The notes under the pieces were generated by a model, which ran no database searches, was not told the DNA's origin, and worked only from the letters and a program-made list of their open reading frames with translations. The translations under genes and the position numbers were made by a program. This document shows positions 35,825 through 46,710 of a stretch of DNA of 64,000 nucleotides, one piece after another. Positions within the stretch are counted from its first letter, which is position 1, and every line of letters begins with the position of its first letter. Source of the DNA: Hysterium pulicare CBS 123377 (lineage: Eukaryota > Ascomycota > Dothideomycetes > Hysteriales > Hysteriaceae); contig AJFK01000155.1 of the NCBI GenBank assembly GCA_000467715.1, positions 1-64,000 of the forward strand, given 5' to 3'.

Positions 35825-38800
35825 TTATCTCCACCGCCTCCTCTGCTTGCGCACCGACTTCTGCGCCGCTGCTGATGCGTTGCTTGTCTCCGGCACTGTC
35901 CCATCTGTCAGCAGCATATCATCCGGGTCAGCGAGTCCATCAACTTCATCATCATCAAGCTCACTCAGCTCCTCACTCATGTCGCGAAGTACTTCTCTGC
36001 CTGTCCAGCGTTCATCATGTATCGTTGTGCCCACTGGATCGAACGGCTCCATATACCATGGAATGCCGCCAAACGCAAGCGGTGCAAGTAAGTCCTTCTC
36101 GGACCTTGGCGGAGTGAGTGGCTCAGCAGCAACAGCGGATGGATTGGTACTTCCAGAGTTCGAAAGGGCCGGCACGACGTCGTCTACGCCGTCATGTCCC
36201 ACCGCGTTCTCAGCCTGATTATCGGCGGTTGACATCTGGATGGTCTCCTGGCCCAGTTGCGCTGCAATAGCTTCCTCGTCTCCAGCATCATCCTGTGAGG
36301 TACCAGCGACACCGTTTGCTGAACTCGTAACTGGCCTACGTGGAGGATGCACGTTCTCGTCCCCATTTGCTACTCCGACTTCTCCAAAATCTGTTTTATC
36401 CGCGTCAATCATGGAGATATCTTGAATCCCTCCGATTCCGTTCATTTGATCTTCCGCGTGCCTGTCTTCACCAACTTGCGTACTTGGCAGAACTACATGT
36501 GTGCTAACCGCAGTACTTGCTGCTTGACGACGAAGGCTTAGATCGAGAAGAGCTTCAAGATTTGGCAGCTCCTTCTCAAAGGGCTTCCCTGCTAAATCCG
36601 ATTCCTTCCGAGTTGCGTCCTCAAGGGGGTGCTGGATCGCTTTTATGATACGTTTCGCAAGCTTCTTCTTTTCTTTCTGTTCCGGAGTGAGCGATTTGTG
36701 AGCCACGCCGCTGAGTTGGTCTTGCGCATCCCGGGCATCAGTGATAGTTGCGAATCCAATGACAGCGCTAAACACGGCAGCCAAGTCCGCAGAGAAGATA
36801 GATACAGAGGTGTAGAATCTCTCTTCTAGTTTGGTTTCGATCGACTTGAATCCATCGCTGAAGACCTTTTTCGTATCCAGGCTGGGGCTTCATTAGTTCC
36901 GAATACGCGGCGTATGTGAGTTGGAGAACTTACCTTTGAGCCTTCTCAAGGATTGGCCAAAGAAGTGGAGGGATGGGGAAATAGACAGAGTCAATGATAA
37001 TCTTAAGGAGCTCCACATTTTTTAACCCCCCGGCCTCCCTTTCTACAATTTTCTCACAGAGCACTCGGATCTGTTCCATGTCGTCTTCAAGGCGCTCCGC
37101 AAACTCAACACGGCGTTGCAGTCTGGGTCTACCGGCAGCACCCATGCCAGCGAAATTACGTCGCGTGATTTCCATGGATGTGAACGCCTCCATCTGTAGT
37201 TGGAGACGTTTCAGTAAGGCAGCGCCTCTTCGCGCTTCCCTCTTCAGAGTCCAATACTTGCAAGCTTCTTGTATGAACTCCTTTCGTTTAAGTATGCCGA
37301 ATTTGATCAGAGCAACTTCAACATTGTGATAGACTGCTTGGGGGACCACGGGAGCACCAGATGGCAGTCTCCACGATTTTACCGCTTGACTACGCTTCCG
37401 CTTGGTGCCTACTGCAGCATCATCTGGTCCAAACTCGTCGGCACCTTCGACAGAAGGAACTGGTTGCGCTGATCCTATTGATAGAGCAATAGATTGGCTA
37501 TCACCCCAGCGTGCGTTCCGCATAGTATGGCGATAGTATGCTTTCGCGTCGACTGTTGCTCTTTCGACATCGTTTTCTCTCCGCCATTCAGGAGGGCTAT
37601 GCTTGTCACAGAACGCTTTGAGAACACTTGCGTCCAGTGAGCCTAATGTGCCATGCGACGATTTCATTCTCAGAAATAATCTGGCTCGTCTCGCGCAAGT
37701 CACATGGAAGGCTTCATAGCACGCTTTGTTGCCACACTGGATGCATGCGCCCATTTTCTGTTTGCAGATGTAGCAAGTCTTATAGATTAGCAGATGCGTA
37801 AATTTCGCGGATAGGGTTACTTACTAGCTTCCAACGTGTCTTTGGGACCTTCTCGACGTCTTGCACTGGTTCTTGGAAAGTAGTGTTGCCAAGAGTAACC
37901 TCTGGAATCCACATTGCGCAGAGAAGATGGGACCATTTCATTGTGGTAGTCTGTTTGAAGGCACCTTCGATGTTCGGACAGAATATGCAACCCTGAAAGC
38001 ATTAGCATCGGCATGATCTAGAAGAGCAAACAATACATACAGGATGCTCGCTGATTGGAGTGCCTCGCCCCACGAGTTGGCATCGCCGACAAAGCCACTG
38101 GCCCTCGGGAATGAAAGGAACTCCATAACATTCCTGGTGAACAGCAAGATCGCAGCCGTCGCAGAACACAATTGCATTGGTATTTTCGCAATCTCCGTCG
38201 TCACATATCGCGCATTTCGTATCCTGTTCCTCGCCTTGACCCGCAGGCTCACCATTCACCGCGGCCGCCGAACTTGACCGCGGACGATGAGTCTGTGGAG
38301 GCTTTGGATTTGGCTTAGGTATTCCTGAGCACAAGATTGTCAGTAACACTGAATTTCTCATTTTGAAGATAAGCTTACGTTTCTCTAACGCATGCCACTC
38401 TTTCTCTATCTGTGTAATCGTAACTTCGAAAATTGCAGGTTTGATGCCTTCGACGCCCTCTTCTCTCCTTTGGGCATTGAGTTGTTCTAGCCACCGGTCA
38501 TCTTGCTCATCCATGTCATATTCTACTCTTCCAACAGGAACTGCTCCGGTCGATCCATCGCCGTCTGCCTTCAGGGTTAGGTCTAAGTCTTCTTCAATGG
38601 ATCCCTCAGCGACCCGTATCAAAGTCTTCTCCGGTATCAGGAAAATATCACTCTCCTGATATCCTACGCTTGCCATTGGTCGATCGACATAATTGACTTG
38701 TACAGAATGATCCTGCTCAAAAGCCTTGAATGGATCGACTTGACGGTGGGATGGTTTGGGTAACTTCAAGCCTTCCTTCGGGTTATGAGTCGGCGCTGGC

Positions 38801-39558
38801 GTAATCCTGGGTAGAGGAGGAGGGCCAAGCCCGTTCAACATCGGATTAGTGTCCCTTTGCCTAGGTGGTCTTCCAACCCGCCGTTTCACCGGGGTAATGA
38901 TTTTGCCGTTTACTCCTCCAACAGTTACAGTGTCCCCGTCCATCGTTGGGCTTGTTGATTTCTCTGCAGTCTGCACATCTTGCTGGGCGCGAAGTGCATC
39001 ATCCAAAGCAGCGGAAGCCCCATTTTCTATAGCGTACTGCCCAAGACCCACTCCGTTATTAGGTGTCGTAGGATGTGAATGCTGTGGAGTGGTGCCATCC
39101 ACTAGATCCGCACTGAAAACAGGAAATTCGGCTTCTATATCGAGGTCCGGGTGGAATTCCTCCCAACCACGTTCTTCTCTAGGCTTATAGCCATCATTCT
39201 GAGCAACAGCTGCTGCGGCGGCGGCAGCAGAGCTTGACCGAGGACCTGCGGGTGGCCTTTCGCGGCGGGGACGAGTATAATGTACTGATGGAGAAGTTTG
39301 AGGCGCAATACCCCTCTCAGCATTCATTCGTCCAACGCGGCCTCTGGGCCCCGTATAAGCATAGCCACCTGGCCCCGTTCCCCCAACCGGAGTTTCTTGA
39401 CCTGTTTCGTCGTCGACGTAACGCCCACCACCACCAGGTCCACCGGGAATGTATCTGCGCTTCTTCTGGGGAGGGGCAGAGTCGGGGGGAGGATGTCGGA
39501 CACGCGGTCGGCCCGCACTCCGCACGCGTTTCCTTGGCGTCGTAGTGATGGGTGCCAT
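35825..39558 (-). CDS. NTO1: PHD/extended-PHD protein, NuA3 complex subunit Nto1 (BRPF family)
   Basis: Five exons: 39558-38379, 38324-38041, 37992-37825, 37778-36934, 36881-35825; 1,177 residues. The N-terminus is basic (PRKRVRSAGRPRVRHP) and carries an AT-hook-like VGRPPRQR. Residues about 280-400 resemble the Epl1-like region of BRPF proteins (YDMDEQDDRWLEQLN). PHD finger 1 spans about C431-C475 (CAICDDGDCENTNAIVFCDGC, then HQECYGVPFIPEGQWLCRRC). A zinc knuckle (CIFCPNIEGAFKQT) and the extended PHD (WSHLLCAMWIPEV, then TCYICKQKMGACIQC, FHVTCARRA) follow. The tail (VELLKIIIDSVYFPIPP onward) is a divergent region where yeast Nto1 has little. Nto1 anchors the Sas3 acetyltransferase complex on methylated H3. 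The ortholog call rests on this domain order. Confidence 0.9.
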
Positions 39559-40183
39559 GAGGCAAGCTGAAATGCTCGAGCTGAGTGTGAATGAAGGGTG
39601 AATGATGCTGTTGTGTAGTTAATGCGGATGGTAGTTCACAGCGCAGATAGACTGATGCAATCTGTCGGAAACCAGCTCTATCGCATGCGCATGCACATGG
39701 ACAGGACGTGGCGCCTGAAGCGCATCAGAAAGTGATGTTAGGCGTTGGAGGGTGCAAGAAGACGCAGTGGTTGGGGTGCGGAGAAGAGTGCGAGAACGCG
39801 ATCGTAGCTTTCTGAGCCCTGGGTTGAGGTGAGGTTCAATGGGGTGTGTCAAAATGGGCTTAGTTGGGTCTTGGCCTCGCTAGTGCAGAGAGCCGCGCCG
39901 GTCGCCGCTGCAGGGGCTTTCCATTTTCCGCTGCATCAATATGCTGTCTATGGCCAGGCAGTAGCAGTCCACACACCTGGCAGAAACATTCCTGCATTCA
40001 AACACAAATAAACATCATCTTCAGCAATCCGATTGTCTTACTTGCTTTTACAACCTGCAGATCATGCCCGCGAAACAACATAGCACATTTCATTCAGCGT
40101 ACACCGTGACGTTGCCGTTCTCCATCATCACTCTCTCATGCGCTTTTAGTTAGCGGTTGCATTCTTCACGGTTCCTTTTCACC
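39559..40183. other. Divergent promoter region
   Basis: 625 bp between the starts of the Nto1-like (-) and cystinosin-like (+) genes. No TATA or repeat stands out. Confidence 0.5.
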
Positions 40184-41206
40184 ATGCCACACTCAGAAGA
40201 TATCACTTTCGCCAGAGCAATCTCCAGGGTTTTTGGCTGGATATATTTTCTTTGCTGGTAATGACTTGGACTTGATTGACAGCGGAGGATTACACTCACT
40301 CTCTTACACAGGTCCCTCTCTTTCTACCCTCAGCCCATACTGAATTATCGTCGGCAATCCACTCAAGGACTAGCAATCGACTTTCCCACTTGTAACGTAT
40401 TGGGCTTTATCGCTTACTCGATATCCACCGGTGCCTTCTTGTACTCCCCAACGATACGTTCGCAGTATGCATACAGGCATCCTGCATCGCCAGATCCAAC
40501 TGTCCGGTTCAACGACTTCCTATTTGCTACTCATGCAGCTGTCATCTGTATTGTTACTTACAGCCAGTTCTGGACCAGAATTTGGGGCTTCAAAGTAGGC
40601 GCCCGGCAGAAAGCAAGTCGAGTTGTTCTTGGGATTTTCTGGGGGAGCCTTATCGGAGTATTGACGATTGTTCTCATTGTTCGAACGAGAGGCATAGATG
40701 GGGGACATGATCCCAGTAGTTGGGCTTGGGTTGATGTGGTAAGTCTGGCGGGAAGAGATGCGATAACGAGTTGTCTACTACAGTTCTAATCACATTGCTA
40801 GGTGTATGCAATCAGCTACGTTAAGCTCATTGTTACTGTTGTAAAATATATGCCGCAGGTGAGTGCTCTCATCCAGGGGCGATGCCTGTACTCAGATGTG
40901 CTTTAGGTCTACGTAAATTACAAACGTAAATCTACGGTCGGCTGGAGCATCTTGCAGATACTGCTCGACTTCGCTGGCGGCCTACTATCCATTGGTCAAC
41001 TTGTGATCGACTCGTCTCTCCAAGCAGACTGGTCAGGTCTGACTGGCAATCCCGTAAAGTTTGGACTTGGCAATGTGAGCATTATATTCGACATCATTTT
41101 CATCACCCAACATTACATCTTATACCGGACGCCAAGCAAAACAACCGATGAAGACGATGATGGGTGGTCCGAGGAACAAAGTTTATTGGTTCGGAGGACG
41201 GAATAA
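40184..41206 (+). CDS. Cystinosin/Ers1-type PQ-loop lysosomal (vacuolar) transporter
   Basis: Four exons: 40184-40257, 40312-40738, 40802-40858, 40907-41206; 285 residues, with three introns of 54, 63 and 48 nt. Seven hydrophobic segments. PQ-loop 1 reads [22 protein letters not shown] and is made by joining exons 1 and 2; PQ-loop 2 reads [19 protein letters not shown] across exons 3 and 4, which confirms the splicing. Cystinosin exports cystine with protons from lysosomes or vacuoles; yeast ERS1 is the fungal counterpart. The tail ([10 protein letters not shown]) has an acidic/dileucine-like element that could sort the protein to the vacuole (inference). Small exon 3 (19 codons) is easy to miss. 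Confidence 0.92.
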
Positions 41207-42796
41207 GCATGACGGCTTGGATTGGATCATAGCGTCTTCCGGTTCTTGACATGCAGGCAGCGGGTTGTAGTCGACCAAGGGTTTTAGACACGGCCCCTGT
41301 CTGGTTTTTCATAAGAGATGTGTATTACACCCAATTCGTAGAGCATTCCGAGAAAAGCATTGCCTCTGAGGCATTCACCGATTCGAATGATGATTACAAA
41401 GAATACTGGAAGCAACTGACTTTGACGAAGCGGGTGTACTGAACGAGAGTAATGCGATGCTGGATTTTACGAGTGGAAGCAAAAGCACTTCTGCTATCGA
41501 CAACGTATGCCTTGCATGAAAGACAGCAAAGATACCGATCACAGCATCCTGGGCAGGCTATCGGAGCTCCCGTGTGTGATTCGGGCCAAGTCGCACGATC
41601 GCCAGTGTCTAGGAATCATGACATACTCGGGACCACGGGTTTGAGACAGGATCCCGAAGCAACACCCTTTCTACTTGTATAACAACAACTAGAACAGCAG
41701 TCCTTGCCTATTTTATCAGAGGCCGAGTGAGCCGTGGGGAAACTGCGTCATGGCGGGAAGATTTCGGCATGGCGCGAGTCAGCAAGACGGGGCCCAGCGC
41801 AGGGGATCTTAGAAGTTAGGTTTACGGACGGGAGCGCGGTCAACCTGTCACATATCCGTCGCGATAAACAGACATTTGATGATAGACAAGTGCAAGGCAA
41901 GACGAGGGAATTACATACAGAGGGCTGCGTTTCAAGTTTCAGTGGTGACACGACGACAATGCAGCCACGGGAAGGCTCCCGACGTCTTCAATGTCCATCA
42001 GCCAAGCGAGTCGCGACTTTTTCTCTCTGATCGCCGCCGGGGTGGCACGGCCATCTCCACGTTGCGCTGCTAATCAGGCACATCAGGCACCCAGGCTCTC
42101 TCGAATGGGTTAGGAAGAAGCTTTCGCCCTCCCTCTTTCGATCGTCCCCAGCCACCTCCTCTCCCGCTGCATCGCGCCTCCAGTGTTGACCTTCGCCTGC
42201 AAGACATCGTGACGCCTCCGTCGAGGTGGTAGTAGAGGCAAACATTCCCTACCTGCTACCTGTTACCTGCTACCTGCTACCTGTTGTGCACCACCAATCC
42301 ATGCCCGAGCGCTGTTGTGTCGGAGCTTTTCTCAAGTCCTGCACCTAGCCGCTCCCGATCGAACGTCCGCAATTCTGCTCGGTCAAAAGAGTTATTCTAC
42401 TTCTTCCAGCCACTAATCAACGACCCGTGGTCGCATTTACCCTTCCGAACAGGAAGCGGAAACAATAATTGGACTGCTCCCGCTCCAATTCTCCCTTTTC
42501 CTAAACCGTCAATTGCAGACCTGCCGGCGGTCGATCCTCATCGTCTATCCCTCTGATCGATACGCAAGCGCATTTGGACCTCACCATCGAACCCACCAAT
42601 CTGCCAGACGTCGTCTAGCGTATCGAGGAACGCTGCCGAGCTGTCGCTAGCTTCAACACCTGCTGCACCTTTTGTTGTGCTGGTCAACTATCCGTTGGTA
42701 TGTTTTAGTTTCTGTCCTCGCAATCGTTTCACCCACTCCTTCCTTAAAGATGCAACCAATGCCCAATATCCAATTGCCAAACTTTGTACGACAACC
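41207..42796. other. Intergenic and leader of the LOV-RGS gene
   Basis: 1.6 kb. The 400 bp before the ATG are pyrimidine-rich and may be a long 5' UTR; a possible leader intron donor GTATGT lies at 42698. A CTACCTG repeat lies at 42249-42283. No gene is supported. Confidence 0.5.
42249..42283. repeat. CTACCTG microsatellite
   Basis: Five tandem copies of a 7-bp unit (CTACCTG, one with T at the first base) in non-coding DNA upstream of the LOV-RGS gene. Confidence 0.8.
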
Positions 42797-45322
42797 ATGG
42801 CTCCCTCAACTCAATCTCCTCTTTTCAAAAAACGATATGCTCACGGCTTCTTCTCTTCTCCCCAGTATCAATCCATGTCTTCTCCTCGAGATGTAGTCAG
42901 GATAGACGGCATCGGACAAGGTGTTGCAGACATGGATGATGAACGTCCAGTCACCGCCATTTCCGACAAGCCTGAGATCGCCGCCGTCGCCGCCGACGGT
43001 CCCATAGATGGAGCCGAGGACGGAAGCGCGCTCGGTGAACCGCTTGTTCAAGACTTCCAGCAAATACATGCCACTAAGTCCCCCCAAGCATCGCGTCCTC
43101 AAACGCCACCAAAACCGCGTCCATTGAGCAGCCATCCTGTCGTCTCATCGGACGAAGAAACAGCTCCTGCACCACCTGACTTGACCCGGCGAGGCATTCA
43201 TATCCCTTCACGAACGAGGTAGGTGGAATAGAACCCCAAGCATGCTTTCCATTGCTCATGTAGATTTCCTCTGTAGCAGCAAGACCAAGATCAAATATCG
43301 ACTGCGATCTTCGAGCCGCGAACCGAGTTTCTCTATGCCTACAACGCCGGAGTCACGTGAGCGCAGTTCTGGCGACTCGGTGATATCTTACGCTACCTCA
43401 GCATCCTCAATTGCAAGTGCTCCTTTGCCTCCATTACAGAACAAAGGCCCGCCAGAAGAGGTCGATCGCCTTGAGCCATTGTTAGAAGATGATCCAGGGT
43501 CATTTGACCTGCTGGCACCCACCGAGACCGAAGCTGTGAAGGGTTTCTCGTTGGAGAAGAGATCAGAGCAACTGTTTTCAAGAGAGCATCTTCAAGCTAT
43601 TTTTCAAGACTCACCTTCTCTGATAAGCTTTACGTCATTCCTCAGCTCCTCCCGCCCACATTCTGTGCCGGTTCTGATATATTATCTCGATGCGCTTAAA
43701 GCTATGCGAGCTATCAACTATGCCAATGCTGTAGCTGAAGCACTGGAGCCACTGGAAGGACATGAGTTCACGCAACATCCTGCGAGACCTACTGTAAACT
43801 CTGTCCTTGAAGATAAAGCCAAGCACGCATTCGATATCCTGGTTCGCGAAGATCTTCCCGCCTACATCACCCACACTTTCATCCAGACCGTCAGTATCAG
43901 CATTTACAAGCGTGTCACGGGAACCCTGCCGCCGTTACTGCGAGAGGCTTCCGAAGGCTTAGCTGAAGTCTTTTGCCTCACGGATCCGTCCCAGGCGGAT
44001 AACCCGATCATTTTCGCGTCTGAAGGTAGGGCAACACCACGCTATGTTTCTACGTTTCCTGACATGAATACAGAATTCCATCGAACGACACAATATGGCG
44101 TCAGCTATGCCATTGGACGTAACTGTCGATTCCTTCAGGGACCACGAACCAATCCAAGCAGCGTGGCCAGAATTCGAGCTGCCCTTGCTGCTGGAAAGGA
44201 GATCAGTGAGGTTTTCCTGAATTAGTGAGTTGCCCTTCACGTTGTCACTGGACAGAAATTAATTTCGTGCCAGCCGCCGGGATGGGTCCCCCTTCATGAA
44301 TCTCCTAATGACCGCTCCTCTACTTGACAGCCGCGGGAATCTACGCTACTTCATTGGCGCTCAAGTAGATGTGAGTGGTCTGGTAAAAGACTGCACAGAC
44401 CTTGACGCTATGCAACGTATGCTGAATAAACAAGAGAGTGGCGATGATGCGCAGGAGGGCCAAGAACCCAAAGATGAATTTCAAGAACTTAGTGAGATGT
44501 TCAACATGGGCGAAATGGAAACGGTACGCAGATATGGCGGAAGTATGCATCGTGAACACGTGGAGGACCCGGACGACGCGAGCATGGTTCATAGACCGAG
44601 GCTTCTCATAAAAGATGCTAGTAGCGGCGATGTGGAACGACCGAGAATGCTCAACGTGAAGCCAGACGGCAGGTTGTCTGGGATTTACAAAAACGTAAGT
44701 CCATCTATCCAAGCTTTATTGCATCGCTAAACGTATTCTCCAGTACATCCTCATCCGTCCCCACCCATCTCTTCGCATTCTCTTTACGTCTCCCTCTCTC
44801 CGAGTGCCAGGAATCCTCCAGTCCAGGTTCCTTGATCGCATTGGAGGCTCATCTCGTGTTCGTGGCTCGCTCGCTGAAGCGTTGTCTGATGGATCTCGCG
44901 GCGTCACTGCCAAGATCCGTTGGCTTTCTTCGCCCTCATCCTACCCCGACCCTGATCGCTCTGAGGAAGGTCGCTTGCGCTGGATTCACTGTACGCCACT
45001 TCTCGGACACACCGGCGCCGTTGGTGTATGGATGGTGGTACTGGTTGATGACGACAATGATGGCGGACCTGTAAGGAGATTCAGGCAGGCTCCACCTGTT
45101 CCCCAAGAGATCAGAAGAAAGCCAAGAATGAGCGATGAGCGGGATGCTTTCGGAGACAGCGATTACGAGGGATACGGAAGTCGCACTGGATCAATGCGGA
45201 ACCCTATTATCGAGAATTTTCGAAGACCAGAGAGTGTGATGAGTGGCCAGAGAGCAACTCGAACCGGGAGTCCCGTACCCGGTACACGCAATGGGAGTAT
45301 CAATTCCTATTCATTGAATTAA
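42797..45322 (+). CDS. RGS-LOV blue-light photoreceptor (BcLOV4-like)
   Basis: Four exons: 42797-43218, 43277-44224, 44274-44694, 44744-45322; introns of 58, 49 and 49 nt; 789 residues. The N-terminal 200 residues are disordered. An RGS-type helical domain runs about 240-355 (FSREHLQAIFQDSPSLISF). The LOV core runs about 370-490: DNPIIFASE, then TEFHRTTQYG and GRNCRFLQGP, where Cys424 is the predicted flavin-adduct residue, then FLNYRRDGSPFMNLLMTAPL across an intron and FIGAQVDVSGL. A third conserved block (598-710: YILIRPHPSLRILFTSP to WMVVLVDDD) follows. This order matches fungal RGS-LOV proteins such as Botrytis BcLOV4, whose protein binds anionic membrane lipid under blue light. Likely links light to G-protein signalling at the plasma membrane. 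Start chosen at CAACCATGG; no upstream in-frame ATG. Confidence 0.92.
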
Positions 45323-46045
45323 GAAGATGGGTTCGCAAATGGGTGACAGAAACACTTCTAGGGCGGAGTGGGTGCGGTTGTCGGAGATTGCATGTTTACG
45401 CGCAGAGGACTATGTTTCGAGGCAATCAAGGCATAGTATTTGGAGGCAGAAAGACATGTTTCGAAGTATGAGTGGGATATTCCGCATGGATGTTTAGGAA
45501 ACTGTAAGATTGGTAGGTACGGGCCAGGCGCTGAATACCCTTTGGGCGGACTAATATGGGAGTACCGGTATGCTCTTCAACATGTAGGTGGATGCGGCGG
45601 CAAACCGTTATGGCCTGTTCAAGCGTAATATGTTCTACTATACCATGTATTTTCGATGCAATGAGATGTATATGATGATGTCGATCAGCCTTTCTATCAC
45701 TTTGGAGCTTCGCCATCAACCATGCTTTCACTTTCCTTCATCTTGAATTCAAGAGACCGCAAGAAACTTCTCTGCAATTCGGTTCCATTCTCAAGATCAT
45801 AAATTCAACTCCGACTTTTTCAGATGCGATGGTAGACTTCAAAGCATTTAGCAATCGAACTTTGAACTAGTGAAGGTGAACATACCGTAACCCTATAGGC
45901 AAACCCGTCTATCCCTACAACTTCCAACCCGGGCCATAATTTGGGCAACACAGTACGATCAAAGCCCACCAAAAGTCCTCACGCATTGAGCACCGACATC
46001 TCCCAACCCATCCAAATCTCTCATTCCATTCCGATCCTTTAGGGC
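45323..46045. other. Intergenic, convergent 3' flanks
   Basis: 0.7 kb between the LOV-RGS (+) and Naa20 (-) stops. Nothing recognised. Confidence 0.5.
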
Positions 46046-46710
46046 TTACCAAACATCTTCCGGCTTAACCCTAACATCCTCCCCATTCTCCCTAACATGT
46101 TCCCTCTTCTTATCCCGACTCATCGGCTTCCGCATATCCAGCGCATCCTCCCCATCGTTATAATAATCCACCACTCTCCTATACACCGAGTAGCCCATCT
46201 TCTTATACAGCTCCTGCGCGATCTTATTCTCGACTCGGACGAAGAGATCCACGAACCAGGCATCCTTTGCGTCGGACTGCTGTTCCAGGGCTTCGGTGAG
46301 TCGCGTTGCGTGGCCGAGGCGGCGCGCAGAGGGCGCGACGGTGAGAGCGGTGATGTGGCCGTGCCAGGGGAGGTAGTTCGGGTCTGGGTTTGTGGAGGGG
46401 GAGTAGGGGGATCGCGGGGGTGGGTAGGGTGAGGCTTCTAGTTTACCTAGGACTGTTTCCCGGTCTACGTTAGCCAGTTATCCCCCATAACTAAATATAT
46501 TTTAAGGGGGGGAAAGAAGACATTCAGTTCACTTCACTCACTATATCCCTCGATCTTCCCATCGTGTCCCTCGAGCACTCGACACAGGTCCGGCCATTTC
46601 ATTAGGTAGTCCAAGTAGAAGCCTATGTTGTATGTCTCGGTCAGGTAGTCGAGGTTCGTGGAGGATATTTTTAGGAGGTCGGTTGCTACCATGGGACGAA
46701 TCGTCGCCAT
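46046..46710 (-). CDS. NAA20: NatB catalytic subunit Naa20 (N-terminal acetyltransferase)
   Basis: Exons 46710-46542 and 46452-46046 with an 89-nt intron (GTGAGT...ACAG, phase 1); 191 residues, close to the 178-195 usual for Naa20. Start MATIRPMVATDLLKIS is the family start; a longer upstream frame (to 46854) is not needed. Seen: LDYLTETYNIGFYLDYLMKWPDL, then GYILGKLE across the junction, WHGHITALTVAPSARRLGHA (acetyl-CoA R-x-x-G-x-A loop), FVDLFVRVENKIAQELYKKMGYSVYRRVVDYY. It acetylates nascent Met-Asp/Glu/Asn/Gln N-termini on the ribosome with Naa25 as partner. A first AG, 12 nt before the used one, lies too close to the branch site and would give a less fitting sequence. Confidence 0.93.
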
